NCBI RefSeq assembly: GCF_034259325.1
Contig: NZ_JAXIVS010000003.1
Coordinates: 310,001 to 374,000, forward strand
DNA: 64,000 nucleotides
Direction of reading: 5' to 3'
DNA from: Hyalangium ruber
Lineage (GTDB): Bacteria > Myxococcota > Myxococcia > Myxococcales > Myxococcaceae
Shown: piece by piece, positions 9,664-18,107 of the stretch
How the letters are laid out: each line of letters begins with the position of its first letter
Position numbering within the stretch: the first letter of the stretch is position 1
The notes under the pieces: model-generated
The model's input: only the letters and a program-made list of their open reading frames with translations
Database searches by the model: none
Told to the model about the DNA's origin: nothing
Translations under genes and position numbers: made by a program

Positions 9664-11078
9664 TGCGCCACCTGTCGGGTGGGAGGAGCAGGCGCTGGCC
9701 CGGTGCCAGCCACCTCTGGCCGTATCACGCGCGGGAGGCGAACCGTCATCTTCGTTCCCACGCCCTCCTGGGACTCGACGGCGAGCGTGCCTCCGTGCGC
9801 CTCCACCAGCCGCTTCGCGGTGGCCAGTCCCAGGCCATGGCCGGGCAGGCTCCGGGCCTCGGGTGCGCGAAAGAACGGCTGGAAGAGCGAGGCGCGGGTG
9901 GCGTCACTCATGCCGATACCGTTGTCCCCCACCTCCAGCACCGCCTCGGAGCCCGCGATGAAGACGCGGACAGTGACATGCGGTGCCGGCCGGCCCGCCG
10001 TGTACTTCACCGCGTTGGACACCAGGTTGCGCGCCACCACTTGGAGCAACTGGTTGGGGCAGTCCACCGCCACGCCCGGCGCCAGCTCGCGCTCCAGCGT
10101 TACGCCCTGCGCCGCGGCCGTCTGTACCAACTCCAGCAGCACCGTGCTCACCGCCGTGTCCAGCTCCGCCGAGGTGCGCTCCCCGCGCTTGCCGGCCCGG
10201 CAGAAGCGCAGCAGCGCCTCGATGAGTTCGCCCATCCGCATGGCGCTCGACTCGCTCTGCGCCAGCATCTCGAGCGCCCCTGCGTCCTGCACCCCGCCCG
10301 TGCGGCGGATGAGCGTGAGGTAGCCCTTCAGCGGCGCCAGCGGGCCCATCAGGTCATGCGCCACCCGACTGGTGAAGGCATCCAGCTCCTGGTTGGCCCG
10401 CCCCAGGTCCTCGAGCTGACGCTGGATGGTGGCCTCCTGGCGACGCAACACCGAGGTGATGGACCAGCCCACCAGCAGCGACACGAGGATGGCCACCAGC
10501 GTGGCGCCCGCGCCCAGCGCGGTGTTGCGCACCCGCAGTCCCGCCAGGTGCCCCACGAGCTCCTGCGCCTCGTCCGCGTTCTCCCGGGCCAGCTGCGTGG
10601 CCAGCGCGTCCACCTCCATCACCAGCGGGCGGATGCGCTCCACCAGGTGGTGCCGGGCCTGCTCCGCCTCGAGGCGGTGGGAGAAGACCGCCGCGGCGCG
10701 CACCTGATCCGCCAGCGTCTGGCAGGCCGTGGTGAAGCGCTGCCACGCCTCCTTCTCCCCGGGCGGCAGGTTGCGGGTGTAGGCCTCCGTCGATTGGCGG
10801 ATGCCCGCGAGGATGTCCTCCATCACCGCGTCGGCCACCCGGCGATCCTCGTCCTTCGTGGCGCGGATGTGGGCCTCGATGGCGCTCTCCAGCGAGAGCG
10901 TGTCCACGCGGATGCGGCCGATGAGGCTGGCCCGCTCCAGGGCCTCGCGCACCAACGCGTCCACCTGACGACCCGTGCGCACCTCCGTCCACAAGGTGAA
11001 GGCCGCCACCGCCGACAGGAGCGCCACGACGAAGAGGAAGCCTGCCCGATAGCCGCCAATGGGCGCGCGCGAGCTCAC
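9660..11078 (-). CDS. Membrane sensor histidine kinase
   Basis: A 472-residue kinase with a GTG start. TM1 lies at about residues 13-30 and TM2 around 175-195, enclosing a helical periplasmic sensor of some 145 residues that resembles a four-helix-bundle (CHASE3-like) input domain. A dimerisation/phosphoacceptor helix follows with the H-box RVAHDLMGPLAPL, then an ATPase domain with N-box NLVSNAVKYT, G1 VGDNGIGM and G2 GHGLGLATAKR. It sits between a coiled-coil lipoprotein gene (7 bases upstream) and the NtrC-type regulator (overlapping downstream), so the three form one signalling operon. Confidence 0.93.
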   Translation of the reverse strand: MSSRAPIGGYRAGFLFVVALLSAVAAFTLWTEVRTGRQVDALVREALERASLIGRIRVDTLSLESAIEAHIRATKDEDRRVADAVMEDILAGIRQSTEAYTRNLPPGEKEAWQRFTTACQTLADQVRAAAVFSHRLEAEQARHHLVERIRPLVMEVDALATQLARENADEAQELVGHLAGLRVRNTALGAGATLVAILVSLLVGWSITSVLRRQEATIQRQLEDLGRANQELDAFTSRVAHDLMGPLAPLKGYLTLIRRTGGVQDAGALEMLAQSESSAMRMGELIEALLRFCRAGKRGERTSAELDTAVSTVLLELVQTAAAQGVTLERELAPGVAVDCPNQLLQVVARNLVSNAVKYTAGRPAPHVTVRVFIAGSEAVLEVGDNGIGMSDATRASLFQPFFRAPEARSLPGHGLGLATAKRLVEAHGGTLAVESQEGVGTKMTVRLPRVIRPEVAGTGPAPAPPTRQVAQ

Positions 11079-11085
11079 CGAGGGC

Positions 11086-11538
11086 TCAGGGCGAAGCGCT
11101 CGCGTTGCCAGCCGGGCTCGCCGGAGCCGGAGCGGGGTTGTGGCGCCGCGCGCGCAGCAGCGCCGACTCGAACCACACGTCGGACATCTCCTCGTGCATC
11201 TCGGTCAGCTCGCGCTGCTCCACTCGAAGCTGGGCGTTGTGCTCCTCCAGGGCCTGGCGCTCCGCCTCCGCGCGCACCACGGCCCGCAACAGCTCCTCGT
11301 TGAGCGCCTGCCGACCCTGCTCGGCCTCCGCTCGCTCCAGACGCTCCACCTCCAGCGCGGCCTCCAGCGCCGCCAGCTGTTGGGCCAGCGCCTCGGCGCG
11401 CGCATGCTCCTCCTCGTACTGAAGCTGCCAGCGCTGCGACTCGCGCAGGTGCGTCTGCAGGAGCTCGGGGGGAACACCCGGGGTCGCACACCCCAGGGCG
11501 CACCCCATCACCATTGTGGTGAGGAGCAGGTAGCGCAT
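11086..11538 (-). CDS. Coiled-coil lipoprotein, first gene of the kinase operon
   Basis: A 150-residue lipoprotein: signal peptide MRYLLLTTMVMGCALGC with the lipidated Cys at about residue 17, then a roughly 90-residue uninterrupted coiled coil rich in Glu, Ala, Leu and Arg, and an Ala/Pro-rich tail. I start at the ATG at 11538, directly before the signal peptide and just after a G-run that can serve as ribosome site; the 34-codon extension upstream is not protein-like. Because the gene ends 7 bases before the kinase start, the protein may be an envelope accessory to the kinase sensor domain. That role is inferred from position only. Confidence 0.72.
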   Translation of the reverse strand: MRYLLLTTMVMGCALGCATPGVPPELLQTHLRESQRWQLQYEEEHARAEALAQQLAALEAALEVERLERAEAEQGRQALNEELLRAVVRAEAERQALEEHNAQLRVEQRELTEMHEEMSDVWFESALLRARRHNPAPAPASPAGNASASP

Positions 11539-11759
11539 CCCCCGCAAATCGCAGAAGTCGGGGGTTCCGTCAAAGGGCCTCCCCTTCCCCTGTGGACGAC
11601 ATCCACACCTTTTGAGTTCCAATGGGGAGAATCTCCCCACTCCAGCGTCCGAGGCCCCCTGCCTTCAGAGGGAGCGGGCGCTGGCACGGGGCCTGCTCTG
11701 GGATTGGGGCGCGAACGGTCGCATCCCGCGCCGTTGCTGCTCAACTCTGGAGACACACC

Positions 11760-11957
11760 ATGAAGAGCTTCATCGCCGCCGTCGTCCTCGCCTCCGCCAC
11801 CGCGTTTGCCGCTGACCCGGCCCCTGCCGCCACCGAGACCAAGGCCCCGGCCGCCGCCGAGGTGAAGGCCGAGACCAAGACCACGACCGAGAAGAAGGTC
11901 GAGGAGAAGAAGGCCGAGGAGAAGAAGGCTCCCCAGACGGCCGAGACCAAGAAGTAA
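11760..11957 (+). CDS. Small secreted Ala/Lys/Glu-rich protein
   Basis: A 65-residue protein with a clear signal peptide (MKSFIAAVVLASATAFA, cleavage before ADP). The mature 45 residues consist almost only of Ala, Lys, Glu, Thr and Pro, with repeats of VEEKKAEEKKA, so it should be disordered and highly charged. A GGAG ribosome site lies about 8 bases before the ATG and a strong hairpin terminator follows 27 bases after the stop, which argues that this is a real, separately transcribed gene. Similar low-complexity periplasmic mini-proteins are common in myxobacteria; their function is not known to me. Confidence 0.65.
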   Translation: MKSFIAAVVLASATAFAADPAPAATETKAPAAAEVKAETKTTTEKKVEEKKAEEKKAPQTAETKK

Positions 11958-11984
11958 TTTCTCGCTCCGCTTGGAGTCACACGG

Positions 11985-12019
11985 GGGCGCTCTCCACACG
12001 GAGGGCGCCCTTCGTGCTT
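11985..12019 (+). terminator. Rho-independent-like terminator
   Basis: An 11-bp stem (11985-11995 with 12000-12010, one G-T pair) closes an ACAC loop and is followed by a T-rich tail TTCGTGCTT. It lies just behind the small secreted protein gene and just before the convergent end of the ABC ATPase gene, so it may stop transcription from both sides. Confidence 0.65.
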
Positions 12020-12039
12020 CGAGGGGCACGCCAGCAGCG

Positions 12040-12726
12040 CTATTCGAGCATCCGCCCGTCCTGGATGCGCAGGGCCCGCCGAGCGTGCGCGACCACGCGC
12101 GGATCATGCGTGGAGAACAGGAAGGTGACGGCCTTGTCCCGGTTGAGCGCGAGCATCAGGTCGATGATCTGCTCGCTGGTGCCGGAGTCGAGGTTGGCGG
12201 TGGGCTCATCGGCCAGCACCAGCCGGGGCTGGGTGATGAGGGCGCGGGCGATGGCCACGCGCTGACGCTGGCCCCCGGACAGCTCGTCCGGCCGGTGATG
12301 CAGGTAGGGCCGTAGCCCCACCGCCTCGGCGAGCGCCTCCACGCGCTTGCGCAGCGCCCCCTTGCTCTCACCGTCCTTGCGCACCACGCACGGGAACTCG
12401 ATGTTCTCGGCCACGTCCAGCACGGGGATGAGGTTGAAGCTCTGGAAGATGAAGCCGATCTTCCGGTTGCGTACCTCCGCGAGCGCGTCGAAGTCGCGGT
12501 CCCCCACCTCTTCGCCATCCAGTTGGTAGAGGCCACTCGTGGCGCGGTCCAAGCACCCGATGATGTTGAGCAGCGTCGTCTTCCCGCTGCCCGAGGGCCC
12601 GGTCACGACGGTGAACTCGCCGGCGCTCACGTTCAGGTCCACGCCGCGCAGCGCGCTCACCTGCGTCTTTCCCAGCAGGTAGTCCTTGGTGATGCCCTTC
12701 AGCTCGATGAGGTTCTGTGCGGCCAT
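12040..12726 (-). CDS. ABC transporter ATPase, LolD/MacB type
   Basis: A 228-residue ATPase with Walker A GPSGSGKT, Q-loop FIFQSFNLIP, signature LSGGQRQR, Walker B LVLADEPTANLDS and H-loop STHD. The opening (L-x-G-I-T-K-x-Y, ALRGVDLNV) and the ADEPTANLD motif place it with LolD/MacB/FtsE ATPases, which drive MacB-fold permeases that act on periplasmic or outer-membrane substrates. No permease is adjacent. The nearest suitable permeases are the two at 19.6-22.1 kb on the same strand, next to a LolA-like carrier. I infer that they work together, but they are 7 kb apart. Confidence 0.9.
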   Translation of the reverse strand: MAAQNLIELKGITKDYLLGKTQVSALRGVDLNVSAGEFTVVTGPSGSGKTTLLNIIGCLDRATSGLYQLDGEEVGDRDFDALAEVRNRKIGFIFQSFNLIPVLDVAENIEFPCVVRKDGESKGALRKRVEALAEAVGLRPYLHHRPDELSGGQRQRVAIARALITQPRLVLADEPTANLDSGTSEQIIDLMLALNRDKAVTFLFSTHDPRVVAHARRALRIQDGRMLE

Positions 12727-12882
12727 GGCGGACTCTCAGTCACAGCGGACGTTAGCAGCCCTTCGCCGCAAGGCCGATTGCTCGCCGGACATTCGAGTCT
12801 GGAACCCATTTCTGGCAGCCACTGGCAGGAATGGATCCGGCGACCCACCCTTTCGTCCAATCCAACGGGATGTGAGGTCGGG

Positions 12883-14460
12883 ATGCGTGCGTGGCGTGGT
12901 GCGGTGCTGCTGGGTTCACTGGTCGTGGGGTGTGGTGGAGCGCTCCCGGACATGGCGTCACAGGACACGCTCCCGCTGAGCGAGGTCGCTGAGGAACCCG
13001 CCGCCGAGCCTCGAAACGTGAGACTGCCCGGGGCGCGCTCGGTGCCGGGCACCGCACGGCGTGTGAAGGCGATCTTCGCTCCCTCCGACATGCCCGCCTG
13101 GATGGCGGAGTCGCCGGAGAGCCTGGTGGCCTTCCGCGGCAAGCTCTACTTCGCGGTCAACCGAGGCTTGGGCCGGCAGAGCCAGGAGCTGTGGATGAGC
13201 GATGGGACCGAGACGGGCACCCTCGCCGTGAAGACCTTCGCACCGCACCTCAGCCCCTTCGGCACCTGGAACTCCGTGGGCGAACTCACGGTGGCGGGCG
13301 ACCGGCTCTTCTTCCAGGTCGGCGATGCGACCCATGGTCGTGAGCTATGGGCGAGCGACGGGACGAGCGCTGGGACGCTTCGGGTGAAGGACATCAGCCC
13401 GGGCGCCGAGGACTCGTTCCTGTCCGGCTTCACGGCCACGGGGAGCACGCTGCTGTTCTTCCGCTACATCCCGGCGACGCAGACCGAGGCCGAGCGCAAC
13501 GAGCTGTGGAGGAGCGATGGGACGGAGGCGGGCACGGTCCTCGTGCGGGACCTGGGACCGGAGTTCTCCGTCTCCTCGATGCGGGCGCTCGTGGGGAACA
13601 CCCTGTTCTTCGTCGGCTCGGACAATGCGCACGGCAGCGAGCTGTGGAAGAGCGATGGCACCGAGGCGGGCACGGTGCGGGTGCGGGACATCCAGCCGGG
13701 TCCTGACAGCGCGTATCCGTACGAGCTGCGCGCCGTGGGGCAGCACGTCTTCTTCACCGCCGAGGACGCGAGCCATGGCCGGGAGCTGTGGAAGAGCGAC
13801 GGCACCGAGGCGGGCACGGTGCTCGTCGAGGACCTCAACCCCGGTCCGGAGAACGGGGGCCAGCGGCTGCTCGGAGCGGTCGGCGGATACCTGTACTTCA
13901 CGACGCCCGCGCCAGCGGAGCAGGCGCTGCGCCTGAGCCGCTTGAAGCTGGACGGCGCCACCCAGTCGAAGCTCGTGAAGACGATTCCCAACCCCTACGC
14001 GGGCCAGCCCGATGCGGACCCGTACATCACCACCTACGCGGTCACGGGCGAAAAGCTCTTCTTCGGGATGGCCATCTCTACCCCGGGCCCTGCCCCGCGC
14101 GATGTGCAGCTCTGGGGGACGGATGGGACGGCGGTGGGGACGCGGCTGCTGGTGCGCCCCCTGAGCCTCTCGGATGAGTTCCAATCCTCCCTGTTCGCCG
14201 TGGAGGACTTCATCCTCTTCAGCGCCCTTGGCCCGGGCAGCGAGGGCCTGGAGCTGTGGATGAGCGACGGAGCAGCGGAGAGCCGGCCGCTGCAGGACAT
14301 CTCGCCGGGGGCCTCCTCCTCGTACCCCACGGGCTTCACGCGGGTGGGCGACTCCGTGTTCTTCGTCGCCAACGACGACACGGACGCCAACCAGCTCTGG
14401 GTCCTGCCGGTGCGGCGACTGGAGCAGCGCGCGGAGCTTCGGCCCGTGGGCGCTCAGTAG
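12883..14460 (+). CDS. ELWxxDGT-repeat lipoprotein
   Basis: A 525-residue exported protein. The ATG at 12883 has a GAGG site in front and begins a lipoprotein signal (MRAWRGAVLLGSLVVGC). The body has about seven copies of a roughly 50-residue repeat centred on ELW-x-S-DGTEAGT-x-x-V-K/R-D, alternating with G-x-x-L-F-F segments. This is the ELWxxDGT repeat, which predicts a beta-propeller. The last copy is degenerate (ELWMSDGAAES). Such proteins are surface or periplasmic and of unknown ligand. The open frame upstream to 12523 is antisense to the ATPase gene and is not part of the gene. The 3' end overlaps the convergent barrel gene by 7 bases. Confidence 0.85.
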   Translation: MRAWRGAVLLGSLVVGCGGALPDMASQDTLPLSEVAEEPAAEPRNVRLPGARSVPGTARRVKAIFAPSDMPAWMAESPESLVAFRGKLYFAVNRGLGRQSQELWMSDGTETGTLAVKTFAPHLSPFGTWNSVGELTVAGDRLFFQVGDATHGRELWASDGTSAGTLRVKDISPGAEDSFLSGFTATGSTLLFFRYIPATQTEAERNELWRSDGTEAGTVLVRDLGPEFSVSSMRALVGNTLFFVGSDNAHGSELWKSDGTEAGTVRVRDIQPGPDSAYPYELRAVGQHVFFTAEDASHGRELWKSDGTEAGTVLVEDLNPGPENGGQRLLGAVGGYLYFTTPAPAEQALRLSRLKLDGATQSKLVKTIPNPYAGQPDADPYITTYAVTGEKLFFGMAISTPGPAPRDVQLWGTDGTAVGTRLLVRPLSLSDEFQSSLFAVEDFILFSALGPGSEGLELWMSDGAAESRPLQDISPGASSSYPTGFTRVGDSVFFVANDDTDANQLWVLPVRRLEQRAELRPVGAQ

Positions 14461-15911
14461 AACAAGCGGGCCTGGAGCAGGACGCGATAGGAGAGCGGGA
14501 CGAGTCCGAACTCGCTCACCTTCGCCCCTGTCTCCGGCACCGTGGCGGCGCGAGACGAGGGCCCGGAGAAGGGCAAGAAGCCAGAGAGGGTCAGCGTCAT
14601 CCACTCGGTGGTCGCCCAGGCCACGCTCGGCGCCAGCAGCCCGGACAGGTCCTGGAGGTTGGCCACCAGGGTCGCCATCACGGTGAAGTCGTCGCGGATC
14701 TTCGGCTTCTGGAAGCTGAGGAAGGCGTAGTGCCGGGCGATGGGCTCGAAGCGGAAGCGCTGCGGCAGGCCTTCCTCCGGGTCCCCCAGCAGCTCCGCCG
14801 TCACCCGGTCCGGATCCACGCCGAGCTCACGCGCCGAGCGCAGCAGGGACAGGCCGTTGACGACGTCCTGGAACTCGGAGCGCTTAAGCCCATCCGCCTG
14901 GTAGAGGTACTCCGCCGACACGAGCGACTCGTCGGTGAACATGTACCGGGTGCCGACGAGGACGCGCGGACGCAGCCGCCCCTCGTCCAATCGGCGGCGG
15001 GAGATGAGGGGCTCGCCGCGCACTGAGCAGTCCACGGCTGCCTCCCGGCTGTCCAGGCATCCAGGCGTCGGGTAGTTCCGCGCCGAGCCCCGCCCCACCA
15101 GCGCCTCCACGTGCAGCTCGTAGTCGGTGAAGAAGTAGCGCGAGAAGGAGAAGCCCAGGCGCGTCTTGTCCTCGAAGGCGTCGCGGTAGAGGTTGGAGTG
15201 GAAGAGCATCAGGTTCACGTCCGCGTCCGCCACCAGGGCGTAGGCGCGAGCGGCCACCAGGTAGTGCAGCTCGTCGTCCCGCGCGTTCCACTCGGGATGG
15301 ACGAGGAGCGCTCGTGGCAAGCCGCTCTCCTGGGAGAGCACCGCGGGGCTGGCCAGCAGCGTGAAGGTGTACGACTCCAGCGGCACCTCCACCCGAAGCA
15401 TGTACGCGCCCACGCGCTGGGAGCTGGGGTCGGTCGGATCCTTCGGTGGGTTGAGCAGGTCCGTGGGGTTGTAGGCCCAGCCCGAGCCCCAGAGGACACG
15501 CTTGCGGCCCGCCAGCAGGTGGAGCGCGGGCACCACCTCATGGCTGAGGTACAGCTCACTGAGCGAGACGAAGGGGCGGGCAGCGGTGGCCTCGCGCGGG
15601 GGTACACCGACCTCGCGGCCCTCGGCATCCAGCCCTCGGTAGCGCCAGGCTCCCTGCAGGAAGAGGGAGAGATCCGCCGCCACGAAGCCGCCCGGCCGGT
15701 ACTCCACGCGCGGCTGCACGTTCAGCTCCAGCAGTTGCCGCACCTCGGGCAGGGTGTCCGTGGGCAGCAGGCCCCGCACCCGCGAGCGCGTGTACTCCGT
15801 GCGGCTCTCCACGTAGCCCGTCACCTCGGCGGCCAGGGCTGGCGTGGCAAGGCACAGCAGCAGGAGGGCGCTCCAGAGAGGGCGCCTTACGCCACCTCGA
15901 GCACCGTCCAC
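14454..15911 (-). CDS. Outer-membrane beta-barrel protein, DUF1302-like
   Basis: A 485-residue protein with a signal peptide (cleavage after ATPALAA) and many alternating amphipathic strands ending in an aromatic residue (RLFY), the signature of an outer-membrane barrel. The segment GRKRVLWGSGWAYNPTDLLNP resembles the conserved early strands of DUF1302-type proteins, which often sit with LolA-like carriers and RND or ABC exporters. The GTG start overlaps the GreA-like gene by 25 bases. It is on the same strand as the ATPase, LolA-like carrier and permeases of the 12-22 kb region and may be the outer-membrane end of that export route; this last point is inference. Confidence 0.75.
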   Translation of the reverse strand: MDGARGGVRRPLWSALLLLCLATPALAAEVTGYVESRTEYTRSRVRGLLPTDTLPEVRQLLELNVQPRVEYRPGGFVAADLSLFLQGAWRYRGLDAEGREVGVPPREATAARPFVSLSELYLSHEVVPALHLLAGRKRVLWGSGWAYNPTDLLNPPKDPTDPSSQRVGAYMLRVEVPLESYTFTLLASPAVLSQESGLPRALLVHPEWNARDDELHYLVAARAYALVADADVNLMLFHSNLYRDAFEDKTRLGFSFSRYFFTDYELHVEALVGRGSARNYPTPGCLDSREAAVDCSVRGEPLISRRRLDEGRLRPRVLVGTRYMFTDESLVSAEYLYQADGLKRSEFQDVVNGLSLLRSARELGVDPDRVTAELLGDPEEGLPQRFRFEPIARHYAFLSFQKPKIRDDFTVMATLVANLQDLSGLLAPSVAWATTEWMTLTLSGFLPFSGPSSRAATVPETGAKVSEFGLVPLSYRVLLQARLFY

Positions 15912-16402
15912 TCATGCACCTCGCCGGCGAGGGTCACCTCGATGCAGTCTCCGGCTCGGCGCCCCATCAGCGCGCGGCCCACGGGCGAGGCAGGGGTGAT
16001 GACGGAGAGGAAGCCATCACCGCCGGGGCCCGTCAGCTCCGTCCCCGCTCCCACCGGGAGCAGGAAGAAGGTGCGCTCGTCGTAGCCCGTCTCGTCCTCG
16101 GTGCGCACATCCACGATGGCGCCTAGCGCCACCGGGCCCTTGCGCTCGAAGCGCGGCATTTCCGCTTCCCGGAAGGCGGTGAGGGCGCCCAGCTCCTCCT
16201 GCACGCGCCGGGCGCGGGCGGCCTGGCCCGTGGCGAGGCTGCCGTACTCAATCGCGGCCCGGCCGTCTTCCTTCTTCTCCGACTCAGTGGCCAGGCTGCG
16301 TGCAGCCTCACGCGCCTCGGCCTGGGCGCGGTTGGCAATCCGGTCACTGTGCTGAAGGCGTTCGGCGAGTTGCGCCATCAGCGCTCGCTTGTCGAGTCCC
16401 AT
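15887..16402 (-). CDS. GreA/GreB-family transcription elongation factor-like protein
   Basis: A 171-residue protein. Residues 1-90 form a charged helical region; residues about 95-171 match the GreA/GreB C-terminal FKBP-like domain (GAIVDVRTED, then ITPASPVGRALMGRRAGDCIEV and WTVLEV, compared with SPIGKALIGKKxGD of GreA). GreA factors rescue backtracked RNA polymerase by transcript cleavage through an acidic tip on the coiled coil. Here the N-terminal half is not a clear GreA hairpin, so it may be a Gre-related competitor or regulator. ATG at 16402 is used; an ATG at 16423 is possible and has a GGAG upstream. It overlaps the barrel gene downstream. Confidence 0.75.
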   Translation of the reverse strand: MGLDKRALMAQLAERLQHSDRIANRAQAEAREAARSLATESEKKEDGRAAIEYGSLATGQAARARRVQEELGALTAFREAEMPRFERKGPVALGAIVDVRTEDETGYDERTFFLLPVGAGTELTGPGGDGFLSVITPASPVGRALMGRRAGDCIEVTLAGEVHEWTVLEVA

Positions 16403-16469
16403 GCCACAGGACTGTAGCGGCATGGCACGAAGGCTCCAGTTTCTGGACTGCGGGCCGGCCCGTTTCCGG

Positions 16470-17105
16470 TTACCAGCGGTTGTCACGCGCCTCGCGACGG
16501 TCCTCGCGCAGCTCCCGGCGGTCCTCGCGCGCCTCCTGCTTGGTGTCACGCACCTCCTTCCGGGCCAGCTGGATGAGGTCGATGATCAGCGTGCGCGTAC
16601 GCTGCAGGTCCCTCGGGCGCCGGCTGCCCATGAGCGAGGACAGCTCCCGGGCGATGTTCTTGCGCGCCGACTGCGAGGCGGCCTCCACCCGGGCGTCCCG
16701 GATGTCATCGCGCCGGTCCTGCCGGTCGTCCCGCAGGTCCCGACGATCGCCGCCGTGGCGGCTGTCCCACTGCTCCGAGCGCACCTCCCGGTTGTCGCGT
16801 CGGATCTCGGCATGGTCCTGCGCCAGCTCGGCGCGGCCCTCGACCAGTTCCTGCTTCAGCAACTGCCGCAGCTGCGACTCCACCGCCACCATCTCCCGCT
16901 CCTTGCCGCGCGAGCGCGCCCGGTCGAAGTTGGCGAGCACGGCCTCCAGCTCGGCCACGTCCCGGCGGTCATCCCGAAGCTCGCGCTTGTCCTGGCGCAC
17001 CTCGTGGCGGTCCTGCGCGCGCTCCTGGTGGTTGCGCCAATCCTGGGCATGGGCGGCGCTGGCGAAGAGGAAAGAAGCGGCAAGGGCACAAGCGATGCGG
17101 TTCAT
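16470..17105 (-). CDS. Periplasmic Arg/Asp-rich helical protein
   Basis: A 211-residue exported protein. The ATG at 17105 has a GAGGA site upstream and starts a signal peptide (MNRIACALAASFLFASAAHAQ). The mature protein is almost wholly helical and made of short charged repeats such as ELRDDRRDVAEL, RRDLRDDRQDRRDD and ELREDRREARDNR, with hardly any hydrophobic core. Proteins of this look are found in several Gram-negative genomes; I do not know their function, and the composition would suit binding of a polyanion or metal. The stretch 17106-17288 upstream carries its promoter region, opposite to the ABC ATPase gene. Confidence 0.7.
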   Translation of the reverse strand: MNRIACALAASFLFASAAHAQDWRNHQERAQDRHEVRQDKRELRDDRRDVAELEAVLANFDRARSRGKEREMVAVESQLRQLLKQELVEGRAELAQDHAEIRRDNREVRSEQWDSRHGGDRRDLRDDRQDRRDDIRDARVEAASQSARKNIARELSSLMGSRRPRDLQRTRTLIIDLIQLARKEVRDTKQEAREDRRELREDRREARDNRW

Positions 17106-17288
17106 GGTGTTCGTCCTCGAAGAGGTTCCGTCAGGGGGGTGATTGTATTGCGGCGTACGCAGAGAAAGACGGGACGGGCAGTCCTTTATTCGAAGCCCCG
17201 TGCCTGAGTCAGTCCCACCCGCACCGACAGCGAACCCTGCTCTGAAGCTCGCCTCCTTGGGGGCTGTGCGGTTAGAACCCACTCCCTC

Positions 17289-18107
17289 ATGGCGCCTTCC
17301 GGCCACCTTCCTTCCAGCTCCATCGGGCCCGCCTCCGGGAGTGGAGGCGTTCGTGTGAAGGTCGAAGGCCTGCGCCGCACCTTTCCGGGCAACGTCTCCG
17401 TGCTCGCGGGGATGGACCTGGAAGTGGCGCCCGGCTCGTTCGTGGCGCTGCTCGGCCCCTCGGGCTGCGGCAAGTCCACGCTGCTGCGGCTGGTGGCCGG
17501 GCTAGACCGGCCCGAGGCAGGGCACCTCTCCTTCACCCCACCGATGGTGCGCACCCAGGGCGAGCGGGCGCCCATCGCCTACGTCTTCCAGGACGCGCAC
17601 CTGTTGCCCTGGCGCTCCGTGCTGGACAACGCGGCGCTGCCGCTGGAGCTGACCGGTGTAGGCAAGCCGGAGCGACAGGCCGCCGCACGCGAAGTGCTCG
17701 AGCAGGTGGGGCTCGGCGATGCCACCGAGCGCTACCCGGCGGAGCTGTCCGGCGGCATGCGCATGCGCGTGTCCCTGGCTCGGGCGCTCATCACCCACCC
17801 TCGGCTGCTGCTGCTCGATGAGCCCTTCGCCGCCTTGGATGAGCTGACGCGCGGCCGGCTGGATGATCAGCTCCGCGCGCTGTGGCGCAAGCTGGGCATG
17901 ACCGTGCTCTTCGTCACCCACTCCATCTCCGAGGCCGCCTACCTGGCCGAGCGGGCCGTGGTGCTGTCGCGACGCCCCGCGCGCGTGGTGCTCGACCGGG
18001 TGCTGGAACTCCCCGAGGAGCGCAGCGCCGCCCTGCGCACCGAGGCCTCCTTCGCCCGCGAGGCCCGCCTGCTCAACGAGGCCCTGGAACAAGGAGAGCG
18101 CTGGTGA
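17289..18107 (+). CDS. ABC importer ATPase, nitrate/sulfonate/taurine type
   Basis: A 272-residue ATPase with Walker A GPSGCGKS, Q-loop VFQDAHLLPW, signature LSGGMRMR, Walker B LLLLDEPFAALDE and H-loop VTHSISEAAYLAER. The sequence VFQ-x-x-x-LLPW and ALDELTR is typical of SsuB/TauB/NrtD-like ATPases that import sulfonates, taurine, nitrate or aromatic precursors. The first 20 residues are Ser/Pro/Gly-rich and may not be translated. It overlaps the permease gene by four bases (GTGA), so the two are coupled. No solute-binding protein gene is near, so the substrate cannot be inferred. Confidence 0.9.
   Translation: MAPSGHLPSSSIGPASGSGGVRVKVEGLRRTFPGNVSVLAGMDLEVAPGSFVALLGPSGCGKSTLLRLVAGLDRPEAGHLSFTPPMVRTQGERAPIAYVFQDAHLLPWRSVLDNAALPLELTGVGKPERQAAAREVLEQVGLGDATERYPAELSGGMRMRVSLARALITHPRLLLLDEPFAALDELTRGRLDDQLRALWRKLGMTVLFVTHSISEAAYLAERAVVLSRRPARVVLDRVLELPEERSAALRTEASFAREARLLNEALEQGERW

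Noticed and set aside
12523-12882. N-terminal extension of the ELWxxDGT protein.
   Set aside because: The extension is antisense to the ABC ATPase and lacks protein character; a lipoprotein signal begins at the ATG at 12883 with a GAGG site in front.
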